Source: JADFGZ01 sp965222345 | GTDB taxonomy: Bacteria > Acidobacteriota > Terriglobia > 2-12-FULL-54-10 | Assembly (NCBI GenBank): GCA_965222345.1 | Contig: CBDCTS010000007.1 | Location: 1,364,001 to 1,428,000, forward strand | Direction: 5' to 3' | Length of the DNA stretch: 64,000 bases | In this document: in pieces, positions 43,656-51,939 of the stretch | How the letters are laid out: every line of letters starts with the position of its first letter | Position numbering within the stretch: position 1 is the first letter of the stretch | Made by a program: the position numbers and the translations under genes | The notes under the pieces: generated by a model | What the model saw: the letters and a program-made list of their open reading frames with translations, nothing else | Databases searched by the model: none | Told to the model about the DNA's origin: nothing

Positions 43656-44554
43656 GCAGAAGCGGGGCAAGGAGGTGGTATTTCGTGCCGACGCGGCCTT
43701 TGCGAAGCCGGAGATTTACGAGGCGTTGGAGAAGCGGGGTGTGAAGTATGCCATCCGCATCCCTTCCAACGAGAACCTCCAGCGGGACATCGAGGAGTTG
43801 CTGAAACGTCCGGTAGGAAGGCCGGGCCAGAAGCCGTTGGTGGAGTACAAGGGGTTTCTGTACCAAGCCGAGAGTTGGAAGACGGCCCGACGGGTGGTAG
43901 CCAAGGTAGAACATCATCCGGGGGAGTTGTTCCCGCGAGTGGGGTTCATTGTGACGAACCTGACGCTTCCGAGTCGAGCGGTGGTGCGGTTCTATAATAA
44001 GCGAGGGACAGCAGAGCAGTGGATTAAGGAAGGCAAGCAGGCGGTGAAGATGACGCGGCTCAGTTGCCATCGGTTCCGGTCCAACGAGGTACGGCTGTGG
44101 CTGACCATCATTGCCTATAATCTGGGAAATCTGTGGCGGCGACTGGTGCTGCCACAGAGAATCGGGAACTGGTCCTTGACGAGCTTGCAGCAGCGGTTGG
44201 TGAAAACCGGAGGACGCCTGATTAAGCATGCCCGCTACTATTGGCTATTGCTGGCAGAGAGCCATCTGACTCGGCGGCTGTTTGCCAGCATGCTGGGGCG
44301 GATAAATGGGCTGTCGCTTCCGTCGGGATAGCCTAGCCTGCGGCACCCAATAAAATGATTCCGATATCCCCCGGGAATGGAGGGGTGTCTGAAAAAGCTG
44401 GTTCTGGAAGCCGAGGCGATGGGTTTTTGGGGACTCGGAAAGAGCGGCTGGAAGCCGCTGGCAGTATCTCGGAGAAAATATTGGGCTGGAAGTGCTCAGT
44501 TGAAGGCCAACGGGTTTATACTCACGAGTCGGAGGGCCAAAAAACTAATTCCGG
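43656..44554 (+). mobile_element. IS1380 copy 3, 3' half only
   Basis: This segment is base-for-base identical, as far as I can read, to 4053-4951 of copy 1, including 220 bp of right end. It encodes transposase residues 219 to the end without a start (open frame 43675-44331). It supplies the functional right end of the composite unit. Confidence 0.93.
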
Positions 44555-45531
44555 TTTAAATGATCTTTCACATCTGTCGAGAAGCACCCTCCATTCAACC
44601 ATGCCTTAATGAAGTCCTGTAGATGAATGTCGTATATCCGCCGCACCGGATGGAAGTACAACTGTGTATACATAAGGTAACGTGCCCACAAGAGGGATTC
44701 AGCTGATTGCAATCCCCCTTCCTCTATTCCTAAAGCTGGCTCCTCCGATTCATCCTCCATTCTTCTTGGGAGAACACATAGGGTGTCAATGAGACGGTAG
44801 TGGTCAAATCGACCATACGCGACCCCTGCGTGATAGGAATCACGGAGCAAATAATCAATCCGATCCGCGCCGAAAGCGTCACTCGTTATGATCTCCGAGA
44901 GGATCGCTTCCCAATCGCTAAATGTTTCGCCCTGATAATACTTGGGACCAACCGCTAACTTTCCAACATCGTTGGGTTGAATCTTCAGCGCGTCCCAGAT
45001 GGCTTTCAGCTCGTTGTCACGAATAATTTCCATGCCGATACGCTCATGGTTCCACCCTTCCGGCAGGAGTTGCTTTTCCGCAGCATGAGAGAAGGGGAGA
45101 TGCCCAAGGTCGTGACACAGAGCAGCCATACGAAGAACTCTCCTCCAGTAGTGCCATTCATATTTTTCCGGACTCGGAAGAATTCTTCGAATCGCCTCGT
45201 CATAAATATTATCCGGATTTGTGACGACATCGTAGATTCGGCTGGCAACCTCCATAACACCCAACGAGTGTTCAAACCTACGGTGTGTTGCTCCAGGATA
45301 AACGAGGTACGTTAGCGCAAGTTGGTGAATGTGGCGCAATCTTTGAAACGGCCGGGAATCGATAATTTTCCGCTCTTCAGCGTCAAACCGAATGAAGGTG
45401 TGAATTGGATCGCGGATTTCGTAAGTCTTAACTGCCATTTCCTACTCAAAACATTTGGATGGACAACGGCATATTACCTCAAGCACCGGAGAATCCAAAC
45501 TTCAGAAAATTCACCTCCTCCTATCCCTTTT

Positions 45532-46968
45532 TCACTTCCCGATACAGAACGTAGCGAAGATGTTGTTCAGGATGTCCTCGACTGTAGTCTCGCCAGTGAT
45601 GGCGTCGAGCGGGCGCAGGGCGTTGTAGAGATCAAGCAGCAGCATCTCGTGCGGGACGCCGTTTCCCAAGCTCCTGCGGGCAGCGGCCAGCGCGTCGAGC
45701 GACTCGCGGAGCAGTTGCTCCTGCCGGGCGTTGGTGAGAAACTGCGACTCCCGGTCTCCGGCCAACGCCGGGGCCGTCGCCTCCAGGATCGCCCGCCGCA
45801 ACTCTCCGATCCCTTCCCGTTTCAATGCGGAGACAGTGCAGACCGGCCGGCTGTCTTGCGCGGCCAATGTCTTCCGGTCGAGGCGTTGCGGCAGGTCGCT
45901 TTTGTTGACCACCGGCAGCAGCTTGCCGATCGCCGCGAGTCGCCCGAGCAGGTCACGGTCCTCCGCCGTCAAGTCTTCGGAGCCGTCAAGCACCAGCAGC
46001 GCCAAGTCGCTGTCCGCCGCCGCCTCGTAGGACTTGCGCACGCCGATGGCCTCTGCTTCCTCGAAGGCGCGCCGCACCCCCGCCGTATCCACAAAGCGTA
46101 TCGGGATTCCCTCCAAATCGACGGTCTCTGAAACCAGGTCTCGCGTGGTCCCCGGCGTGGCCGTAACGATGGCGCGGTCTTGTTCCAGCAGGCAGTTAAA
46201 CAGGCTCGACTTGCCGACGTTCGGGCGCCCCAGAATGGCCAGCGTAAGGCCTTGCTGGATGAGCTTGCCCGTCTCGAAGCTTTCCGCCAGTCGCGCCAGG
46301 GATTGCTCCACCGGCTCCATGCGCCAGCCGATCTGGGCAGCGGCAAGAACGCTGACGTCATCTTCCGCAAAGTCGATCCCCGCTTCCAGCAGCGAGATCA
46401 GGTCCACAAGCTGTTTTTTCACGGGAGCCAGGCGGCGGGAGACGGCGCCTTCCACCTGCTGTGCGGCGACGCGTGCCTGGTAGAGCGTCCGCGCCTCGAT
46501 CAGGTCGCGCACGGCCTCGGCCTGGGTGAGGTCGATGCGACCGTTGAGGAAGGCTCGCAGGGTGAACTCGCCCGGCTCGGCCAGCCGCGCCCCCGTTGCC
46601 AGGCACCGCCGGACCAAATACTCCAGGACCACCGGCGAACCGTGGCAACTGACTTCCACAACATCTTCGGCGGTGTAGGAGCGGGGCTTCGGAAAGTATG
46701 TCGCCAAGACGCGGTCGATGGCCGTGTTTTGTTCAGCCTCGCCTCCGGACTCGGCTTCCTCGTCGCCCGGCAACTCGGCATAAACAACGCGCCAGGGAGC
46801 CAACTCCAGCGCCGCCGCCGATTTTTCTTCCGTAACCCCGGCAGGCCGCCGCAATATTTGTTGCGCAATGCGCAGGGCGTCCGGCCCGGAAAGACGCACA
46901 ATTCCGATGCCGCCGCGCCCGGCGGGCGTGGAGATGGCAACAATGGTATCGTCACTTCTCGGTGCCAT
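45532..46968 (-). CDS. mnmE: tRNA modification GTPase MnmE
   Basis: The 478-residue protein begins MAPRSDDTIVAISTPAGRGG and ends FATFCIGK, the cysteine-bearing CxGK tail of MnmE. The tetrahydrofolate-binding N-domain is followed by the G domain: GRPNVGKSSLFN, PGTTRDLV, DTAGVR and NKSDLPQR. With MnmG it makes 5-carboxymethylaminomethyl-uridine at tRNA position 34. It is followed upstream by khpB and yidC, as at many origins. Its usual neighbour mnmG is about 10 kb away. Confidence 0.97.
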   Translation of the reverse strand: MAPRSDDTIVAISTPAGRGGIGIVRLSGPDALRIAQQILRRPAGVTEEKSAAALELAPWRVVYAELPGDEEAESGGEAEQNTAIDRVLATYFPKPRSYTAEDVVEVSCHGSPVVLEYLVRRCLATGARLAEPGEFTLRAFLNGRIDLTQAEAVRDLIEARTLYQARVAAQQVEGAVSRRLAPVKKQLVDLISLLEAGIDFAEDDVSVLAAAQIGWRMEPVEQSLARLAESFETGKLIQQGLTLAILGRPNVGKSSLFNCLLEQDRAIVTATPGTTRDLVSETVDLEGIPIRFVDTAGVRRAFEEAEAIGVRKSYEAAADSDLALLVLDGSEDLTAEDRDLLGRLAAIGKLLPVVNKSDLPQRLDRKTLAAQDSRPVCTVSALKREGIGELRRAILEATAPALAGDRESQFLTNARQEQLLRESLDALAAARRSLGNGVPHEMLLLDLYNALRPLDAITGETTVEDILNNIFATFCIGK

Positions 46969-46999
46969 GGTTGGGTTCCGGGCGCGTCCGAAAAGCTCT

Positions 47000-47497
47000 C
47001 TATTTATCTTCCGCAGGGAAAATGACGACTTTGCGGTAGGGACCCCCGCCTTGGCTTTCGGTGCGCACTGCTGGATTATCTTTCAAAGCCAGGTGGACGA
47101 TGCGGCGGTCGCGGGAGTTCATGGGACTCAGTGGAAAGGGCATGCCGCCGCTGGCCACCCGTTCGGCTGCCGTTGCCGCCATCAGCCGCAGCTCGTCTAG
47201 GCGCAGGGTCCTGTAATCCTGGCAGTCGAAGGCGATCTTGCCTTGATTGGTCAGCGGCAGGCGCAAAACCTTGCTGAAGATGTGTTCCAGCGCCTCCAGC
47301 AGTTCCCCTCCGCGCTCCAAAAGCAAGTCCGTGTCGGGGCCGGAGAAGTTCACTACTATCGCCGGGCTTCCCAGGTCGCGATATCTCTCCGTTCCCGCCT
47401 GTATCTCAAATTGCAGGTCGAACCCGGCCTGCTTCAGCACCTGGCCCAGCACCTGCTCCACTTGCAGTTTCACTTTTTCGAGGTCGTGTTCCGTCAT
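47000..47497 (-). CDS. khpB: RNA-binding KH-R3H protein KhpB (Jag/EloR)
   Basis: The 165-residue protein has a KH-type region (NFSGPDTDLLLERGGELLEA) and an R3H-like end (SPMNSRDRRIVHLALKDNPA, VRTESQGGGPYRKVVIFP). The Jag N-terminal domain of Gram-positive homologues is absent. It probably binds RNA with KhpA and links to cell elongation. The gene starts 1 bp after the yidC stop, so they are co-translated. Confidence 0.92.
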   Translation of the reverse strand: MTEHDLEKVKLQVEQVLGQVLKQAGFDLQFEIQAGTERYRDLGSPAIVVNFSGPDTDLLLERGGELLEALEHIFSKVLRLPLTNQGKIAFDCQDYRTLRLDELRLMAATAAERVASGGMPFPLSPMNSRDRRIVHLALKDNPAVRTESQGGGPYRKVVIFPAEDK

Positions 47498-47498
47498 T

Positions 47499-49211
47499 CT
47501 ATTTCTTTGCCAGAGCCTTTTTCTTTCGGCCCGAGGCGGCTTTCTTGGCCGCCACCAAGTGCTTCATCTCGGTGCGATTAATGTACATCTGCTGAGCGAT
47601 CCCCACCAAGTTGCCCGTCAGCCAGTAAAGCACCAAGCCGCTGGAAAGACTCCAAAAAAAGAACAAGAACATCACGGGCATAAACATCATGATCTTCTGC
47701 TGCGTCGGGTCCGGCGAGGTGGACGGGCTCATTTTTTGCAACAGAAATTGCGTGCCGCACATTAGCAGCGGCAGCACCTTGATGGAAAACGATTCGGGCG
47801 ACGAAAGGTCCTGAATCCACCAAATCCAAGGGGCTTGCCGCATCTCGATGCTGGAGATCAGGACCCTGTAAAATCCGATAAAAAAGGGAAGCTGCAGCAG
47901 CATCGGCAGGCAGCCCCCCAGAGGGTTCACGCCGTGCTTCTTATACAACGCCATGGTTTCCCGCTGCATCTCCTGCTTTCGCGGGTCTTTGATCTTGTAC
48001 TGCTTGTACTTCTCCTGGATAGCCTTGATCTGCGGCTGCAACCGCTGCATCTTCATCATCGAGCGGAGGCTTTTGAGTTTCAGTGGGAACAGCAGCATGT
48101 TGATGACGATGGTGAGCAAGACAATGGACCAGCCGTAATTGCTGACGATGTTGTCGTGAACCCACCGCAAGCCCAGGAAAAGGGGCTTGGCGATGAACTC
48201 GAACCATCCATAATCCACCAACTCCGGCAGAAGTTCATCCACCTCGGCCAGCACGCCGGTCTCCTTGGGCCCCACGTATAACCGCATGCTGTTCTCTGGA
48301 GAATCTCCGCTCCCGACGGCGACTCCCAGGGAGGCACTCTTGCTTTCCTGGTTCGGAAGGAAAATCTCGTCCCGGACGGCGGTCACGCGGAGCGGCCCCT
48401 GCTGCGGCAGAAAAACAGCCGAGAAGAAGTGATCCTCGATTCCCGCAAACCGGAACGGGCCGCTGAAAGTTTCCTCTCCCTCGACGTCGCCGGGGTCGAG
48501 ACGCTCCATGCCTTCCGGTTTCCGGTACAGCACCCGGATCCCTCCTCCTCCCACGCGCATCCCCCCAGGCTGCATCTCGCCGAAGGCTCCCGGCCAGCCG
48601 ATCCCGTGGTCGATGATTCTGCCGTCGCGAGAGAGCGTGGTCTCGATCTCCACCACGTAACTGTCGCGGGAGAAAACGATCTGCTTGCGGACGGCGACTT
48701 GGCCGCTGCTGTACTCAAACGTCAAGGTGCCGGGAACCAGTAGCCGATCCCTGGCAGAGGCGGCAAACAGCGCCTGGTTGATCTCCTCCCGGAGGGCCTC
48801 TTCCCGGACCCAAAGGGAGAACGGCTCGCCAAACTGAGCCTGTGACTCGGGATGAACCAACTCCAGCGGATTGCCCTCGGCGTCGAGGTAGCCTTTCAGT
48901 GTCCAACTCTTCACCACCGCGCCGCGCGTGGAAAAGACAGCCCGAAAGAGATCGTTCTCCACCACGATTTCCCGTTCGGAGGCCGCCCCGGTCGGCGCCA
49001 TCGCAAACTCGGCAGGAGCCGCCGGCTGCTCTGTTGCCGGAGCCTCGGCCAGGGACTCAGGGGGTTGTTGTTCCGCCGGAACCTCCTCTGCTTCCCTTCC
49101 GCCCGGCGGAGGCGACTGCACCAGCAGCGGGCGCGACAACAACAGCACCAGGAAGGAAAGCCCGAAGGCCAGCAGGACTCGCAGTTCTGGGGATAGTTCT
49201 CTCTTAGCCAT
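47499..49211 (-). CDS. yidC: Membrane protein insertase YidC
   Basis: I start at ATG 49211 (MAKRELSPELRVLLAFGLSF), giving 570 residues. There is an N-terminal membrane anchor, a proline-rich linker, the large periplasmic beta-sandwich (residues about 90-330) and the conserved five-helix core with KPLFLGLRWVHDNIVSNYGW and GGCLPMLLQLPFFIGFYRVL. The tail is lysine-rich (SGRKKKALAKK). YidC inserts and folds inner-membrane proteins, with or without SecYEG. Position after yidD and rnpA is the classic order. Confidence 0.97.
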   Translation of the reverse strand: MAKRELSPELRVLLAFGLSFLVLLLSRPLLVQSPPPGGREAEEVPAEQQPPESLAEAPATEQPAAPAEFAMAPTGAASEREIVVENDLFRAVFSTRGAVVKSWTLKGYLDAEGNPLELVHPESQAQFGEPFSLWVREEALREEINQALFAASARDRLLVPGTLTFEYSSGQVAVRKQIVFSRDSYVVEIETTLSRDGRIIDHGIGWPGAFGEMQPGGMRVGGGGIRVLYRKPEGMERLDPGDVEGEETFSGPFRFAGIEDHFFSAVFLPQQGPLRVTAVRDEIFLPNQESKSASLGVAVGSGDSPENSMRLYVGPKETGVLAEVDELLPELVDYGWFEFIAKPLFLGLRWVHDNIVSNYGWSIVLLTIVINMLLFPLKLKSLRSMMKMQRLQPQIKAIQEKYKQYKIKDPRKQEMQRETMALYKKHGVNPLGGCLPMLLQLPFFIGFYRVLISSIEMRQAPWIWWIQDLSSPESFSIKVLPLLMCGTQFLLQKMSPSTSPDPTQQKIMMFMPVMFLFFFWSLSSGLVLYWLTGNLVGIAQQMYINRTEMKHLVAAKKAASGRKKKALAKK

Positions 49212-49292
49212 GGGCAACAGCACGGGACTCAAACCCGCATGCAGAAAGCTTTACGGTCTGGATGGCCGGCTTCTCCCGCCGGCGGAATTCTT

Positions 49293-49502
49293 CTACGAGA
49301 CGGGATCGTACCCCCCGGGATGGAAGGGGCGGCAGCGTAGCAAGCGCGTCGCCGTCATCCACAGTCCCTTTGCCGGGCCATGCCTCTTCACCGCCTCTGA
49401 CGCGTAGCTGGAACAGGAGGGGTAGAACTTACACGAAGAGGGCAGGGTCGGAGAGATCGCCTGCTGATAAAACCCCAGCAGCGCCAGCAAGAAAGTTTTC
49501 AT
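49293..49502 (-). CDS. yidD: Membrane protein insertion factor YidD
   Basis: This 69-residue protein has the three conserved cysteines in SCKFYPSCSSYASEAV and RLLRCRPFHPGGYDPVS, typical of YidD. It assists membrane-protein insertion next to YidC. Its start overlaps the rnpA stop by 4 bp. The 80-bp gap to yidC holds no gene. Confidence 0.95.
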   Translation of the reverse strand: MKTFLLALLGFYQQAISPTLPSSCKFYPSCSSYASEAVKRHGPAKGLWMTATRLLRCRPFHPGGYDPVS

Positions 49503-49909
49503 GAGTCTCTATCTTCTGTCTTTGCCGCTGCGGCCGACCGCGCGCAGGCCCGGAAAAAACTCTCCACTGTCGCTTCCAGTCGGTCAAATCTCGCCGACTT
49601 TGCCGAGAGCCTGGGGTTGAAGACGATATCCCACCCCGGCCCCAACTCCGGCAGGTGTCTCCTGGAGGCCTCGCGCAACCGCCTCTTGAGGAAGTTCCTT
49701 TCGACCGCCCCTCCTAGAGAGCGCGGCACGGTGAGCCCAATGCGGCTGCAGGGCATTTCATTTGCCAAGGAAAACGTCAATAGGAAACCCAGGCTGTGGC
49801 GGCGCCCTTTCGAGTACACTCTCCGGTAATCGAGCCTGCGCAGCAGGCGCGCCTGCTTGGGAAAGCCATATTTGCCGCCGGAGTTCTCTGAAGTGTCCTG
49901 CCGTGTCAA
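49499..49909 (-). CDS. rnpA: Ribonuclease P protein component
   Basis: The 136-residue protein has the RnpA core with RRLDYRRVYSKGRRHSLGFL, GLTVPRSLGGAVERNFLKRR and LREASRRHL. It binds the RNase P RNA to mature tRNA 5' ends. The only suitable start is TTG 49909, preceded by AAGGGG; it lies 9 bp after the rpmH stop. Overlap with yidD indicates coupling. Confidence 0.95.
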   Translation of the reverse strand: MTRQDTSENSGGKYGFPKQARLLRRLDYRRVYSKGRRHSLGFLLTFSLANEMPCSRIGLTVPRSLGGAVERNFLKRRLREASRRHLPELGPGWDIVFNPRLSAKSARFDRLEATVESFFRACARSAAAAKTEDRDS

Positions 49910-49918
49910 CCCAGCCCC

Positions 49919-50065
49919 TTAGCGAGAGGAAACCGTAAGATGCTTCCGGCCCCGTTTTCGTCTTCTGGCCAGGATCTTGCGGCCGCTTCTGGTTTTCATT
50001 CTCGCCCGGAAGCCATGCGTTTTCGCGCGCTTCCGATTCTTTGGCTGGTAAGTCCTTTTTGGCAT
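49919..50065 (-). CDS. rpmH: 50S ribosomal protein L34
   Basis: The gene encodes 48 residues: MPKRTYQPKNRKRAKTHGF, then RARMKTRSGRKILARRRKRG and a short end. It is the typical L34 sequence. A GGAG-type site (GTGGAGG) precedes the ATG. It leads the rpmH-rnpA-yidD-yidC-khpB-mnmE operon. Confidence 0.97.
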   Translation of the reverse strand: MPKRTYQPKNRKRAKTHGFRARMKTRSGRKILARRRKRGRKHLTVSSR

Positions 50066-50121
50066 GTTGTGGAGGCTTTACAAAATGAATGAACGTCTGC
50101 GTGTGCGGTCCGCAATGATTG

Positions 50122-50150
50122 AGTATAAATGCCCCGCCGGTAACTGTCAA
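50122..50150 (-). promoter_or_regulatory. Sigma70-type promoter of rpmH
   Basis: On the minus strand TTGACA (50150-50145) is followed after 17 bp by TATACT (50127-50122), about 57 bp before the rpmH start. This is close to consensus. IS copy D's target duplication begins at the first base of the -35 box, so the promoter survived. Confidence 0.85.
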
Positions 50151-50168
50151 GGATTCGGACCCGGCTTT

Positions 50169-51581
50169 GTCGTTAGCACATGATATGTCCGGTCTAATTA
50201 ACATGTGAAATGTCCGCTTTGAGCGGCGTAGGGTAGGGCTTTTTGCCAGGAGGTGGCATGAAGTTCTACTCGGAAGCTGCGATGGAGCGGGCGATGAAGA
50301 TACAAGAAGTAATTTTGCGAGCGATAGGGAAGCGGATCAACTGGTGGCAGGCAGCCGAGATCATCGGGATCAGCGACCGGCAGATGAGGCGGTGGCGCAG
50401 CCGGTACGAGCAGTACGGCTACGACGGGCTGTTTGACCGGCGGCGGGGAAAGCCGGGTCCGCGGCGGGTACCCCTGGGGACGGTGGAGAAGGTGTTGGGG
50501 CTGTATCAGGAGAAGTACTTTGACTTCAACGTGCGGCACTTTCACGAAAAGCTGCGGGAAGAGCACGGCCTCCGGCTGAGCTACACCTGGGTGAAGCTGG
50601 CATTGCAAGGGGCGGGGCTAGTGAACAGGAGGCGGAAGCGGGGCCTGCACCGCCAGAGGCGGCCCCGGCGGCCGTTGCCGGGAATGCTGCTGCATCTGGA
50701 TGGGAGCCAGCATCGGTGGTTTGTCGATGATCGCTGGTATGACCTGCTGGTGGTCCTGGATGATGCCAGCAGCGAGATTTACTATGCGCAACTGGTAGAG
50801 CAGGAATCGACGCGGACGGTGCTGGCTGCCCTGCGGGAGGTGGTCGAGCAGCAGGGGATCTTTTGCGCCCTTTATAGCGACCGGGCCAGTCATTTCTTCC
50901 TGACCCGGAAGGCGGGCGAGCCGGTGGATCGGCAACGGCTGACCCAGGTGGGCCGCGCCCTGCGGGAGCTGGGCATTCAGATGATTCCGGCCTATTCGCC
51001 GCAGGCGCGGGGACGCAGCGAGCGGAACTTCGGGACCTGGCAAGGGCGGCTGCCGCAGGAACTGCGCCTGCGGGGAATCATCACGCTAGAGGCAGCGAAT
51101 CGGTTCCTGCGGGAGGGCTATATCGGGGAGTTCAACCGGCGCTTTGCCGTGCCGGCCACCCAACCAGGCAGCGCCTTTTTGCCGTCAGCCAGGCGGGAGT
51201 TAGAGCGAATCTTCTCGATCCAGCACCAGCGGATAGTGAATCGGGACAATACGGTCAGTCTGGAGAACCGCCTCCTCCAGATCGAGAAAACTCCTTGGCG
51301 CGGGACTCTGGCGGGCTGCCGGGTGACCGTCTATGAACACCTGGATGGGACGTTAAGCATTGGCTATGGGCCGCACACGGTGGGCCGCTACTCCTCCGAG
51401 GGGGTGGCGATCCGGTGCGGCGGTCGGCGGCGGAGCCCTGTGGCTTCCCGACAACACCATTTGGCGCTCACCTCCGTCGCCCTACGGGCTCCTTCGGTCA
51501 GCGCCAAATCACTTTCGGTAGAATCATGAAAGCGGACATTTCACTTGCTACATATACCGGACATTTTAACTTGCTAACAAC
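50169..51581 (+). mobile_element. ISNCY/IS1202-like insertion sequence, copy D
   Basis: This 1413-bp copy lies between rpmH and dnaA. The flanking 19-bp repeat is AGGATTCGGACCCGGCTTT (50150-50168 and 51582-51600). It differs from copy A by one coding change near 50456. Confidence 0.93.
50258..51529 (+). CDS. ISNCY/IS1202-like transposase, copy D
   Basis: The 423-residue protein equals copies A and B apart from one serine to glycine change (RRGKPGPRR instead of RRGKPSPRR) in the N-terminal linker. Catalytic residues are intact. Confidence 0.92.
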   Translation: MKFYSEAAMERAMKIQEVILRAIGKRINWWQAAEIIGISDRQMRRWRSRYEQYGYDGLFDRRRGKPGPRRVPLGTVEKVLGLYQEKYFDFNVRHFHEKLREEHGLRLSYTWVKLALQGAGLVNRRRKRGLHRQRRPRRPLPGMLLHLDGSQHRWFVDDRWYDLLVVLDDASSEIYYAQLVEQESTRTVLAALREVVEQQGIFCALYSDRASHFFLTRKAGEPVDRQRLTQVGRALRELGIQMIPAYSPQARGRSERNFGTWQGRLPQELRLRGIITLEAANRFLREGYIGEFNRRFAVPATQPGSAFLPSARRELERIFSIQHQRIVNRDNTVSLENRLLQIEKTPWRGTLAGCRVTVYEHLDGTLSIGYGPHTVGRYSSEGVAIRCGGRRRSPVASRQHHLALTSVALRAPSVSAKSLSVES

Positions 51582-51600
51582 AGGATTCGGACCCGGCTTT

Positions 51601-51939
51601 CCCGCCGGTCAAGACGGGCTATTTTACTCGTTGAGAGAATCCGGTCGCTGTGCTAAAATTAGCATGTCTAAAACGGAAAGGCTGTACGCAGTTTGTTCCG
51701 CGTTGCCTCCGGGATGGAAGTGGAGCAAAACGGTAGGTGGGAGGCCGTAGCCAGTGCCTTCTCTCGCTTTCGGGGCGTGGCGGCGGATTTTTGGGTTATC
51801 TTTGTAAATCCTTTGTTAACTGTGGTTTATATATAAATATTGTGATTTTTGTGGGAAGACATCTCCGATTTCTTCCCTCGGTTTCTTTCCTCTCGATCAG
51901 GTTGGACTGCCCTTCATCCGCAGAAGAAAGTCAGTGTAG
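51601..51939 (+). promoter_or_regulatory. dnaA upstream region with AT-rich tract
   Basis: Between IS copy D and dnaA the DNA includes an AT-rich stretch at about 51815-51855 (GGTTTATATATAAATATTGTG) and a TGTGGTTTA near-match to a DnaA box. It probably carries the dnaA promoter and may be part of the origin. I see no gene. Confidence 0.5.

Larger units (their letters stand above)
40739..44554 (+). mobile_element. Composite IS1380 unit carrying a lipoprotein gene
   Basis: The unit begins with a true IS1380 left end (CCCGCATTTCCAG) and ends with a true right end (AACTAATTCCGG), flanked by TTTAA at 40734-40738 and 44555-44559. Inside, in order: a complete transposase gene that lost its own right end after ATTCCGAT (about 42207), a lipoprotein gene, 175 bp of unassigned DNA, and the 3' half of a second IS1380. 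The host HD gene is restored on removal. So the whole 3816 bp moved as one piece. Confidence 0.9.
40322..45438 (-). pseudogene. HD-domain phosphohydrolase split by a composite IS1380 unit
   Basis: The minus-strand gene runs 45438 to 44555, is cut by a 3.8-kb insertion, and resumes at 40733 to stop at 40322. Joining across the 5-bp duplication TTTAA gives an exact in-frame reading: FSTDVKDHLK followed by MTDNEVTAAISKAAGDLSQ. The whole protein would be about 430 residues, usual for COG1078-type enzymes. The HD site is clear: HRRFEHSLGVMEVASRI, MAALCHDLGHLPFSHAAEK and AFGADRIDYLLRDSYHAGVA. Relatives hydrolyse dNTPs or nucleotides. Each half still has an open frame (297 and 150 residues, the latter extended into IS DNA), but the full enzyme is lost. 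Confidence 0.9.
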
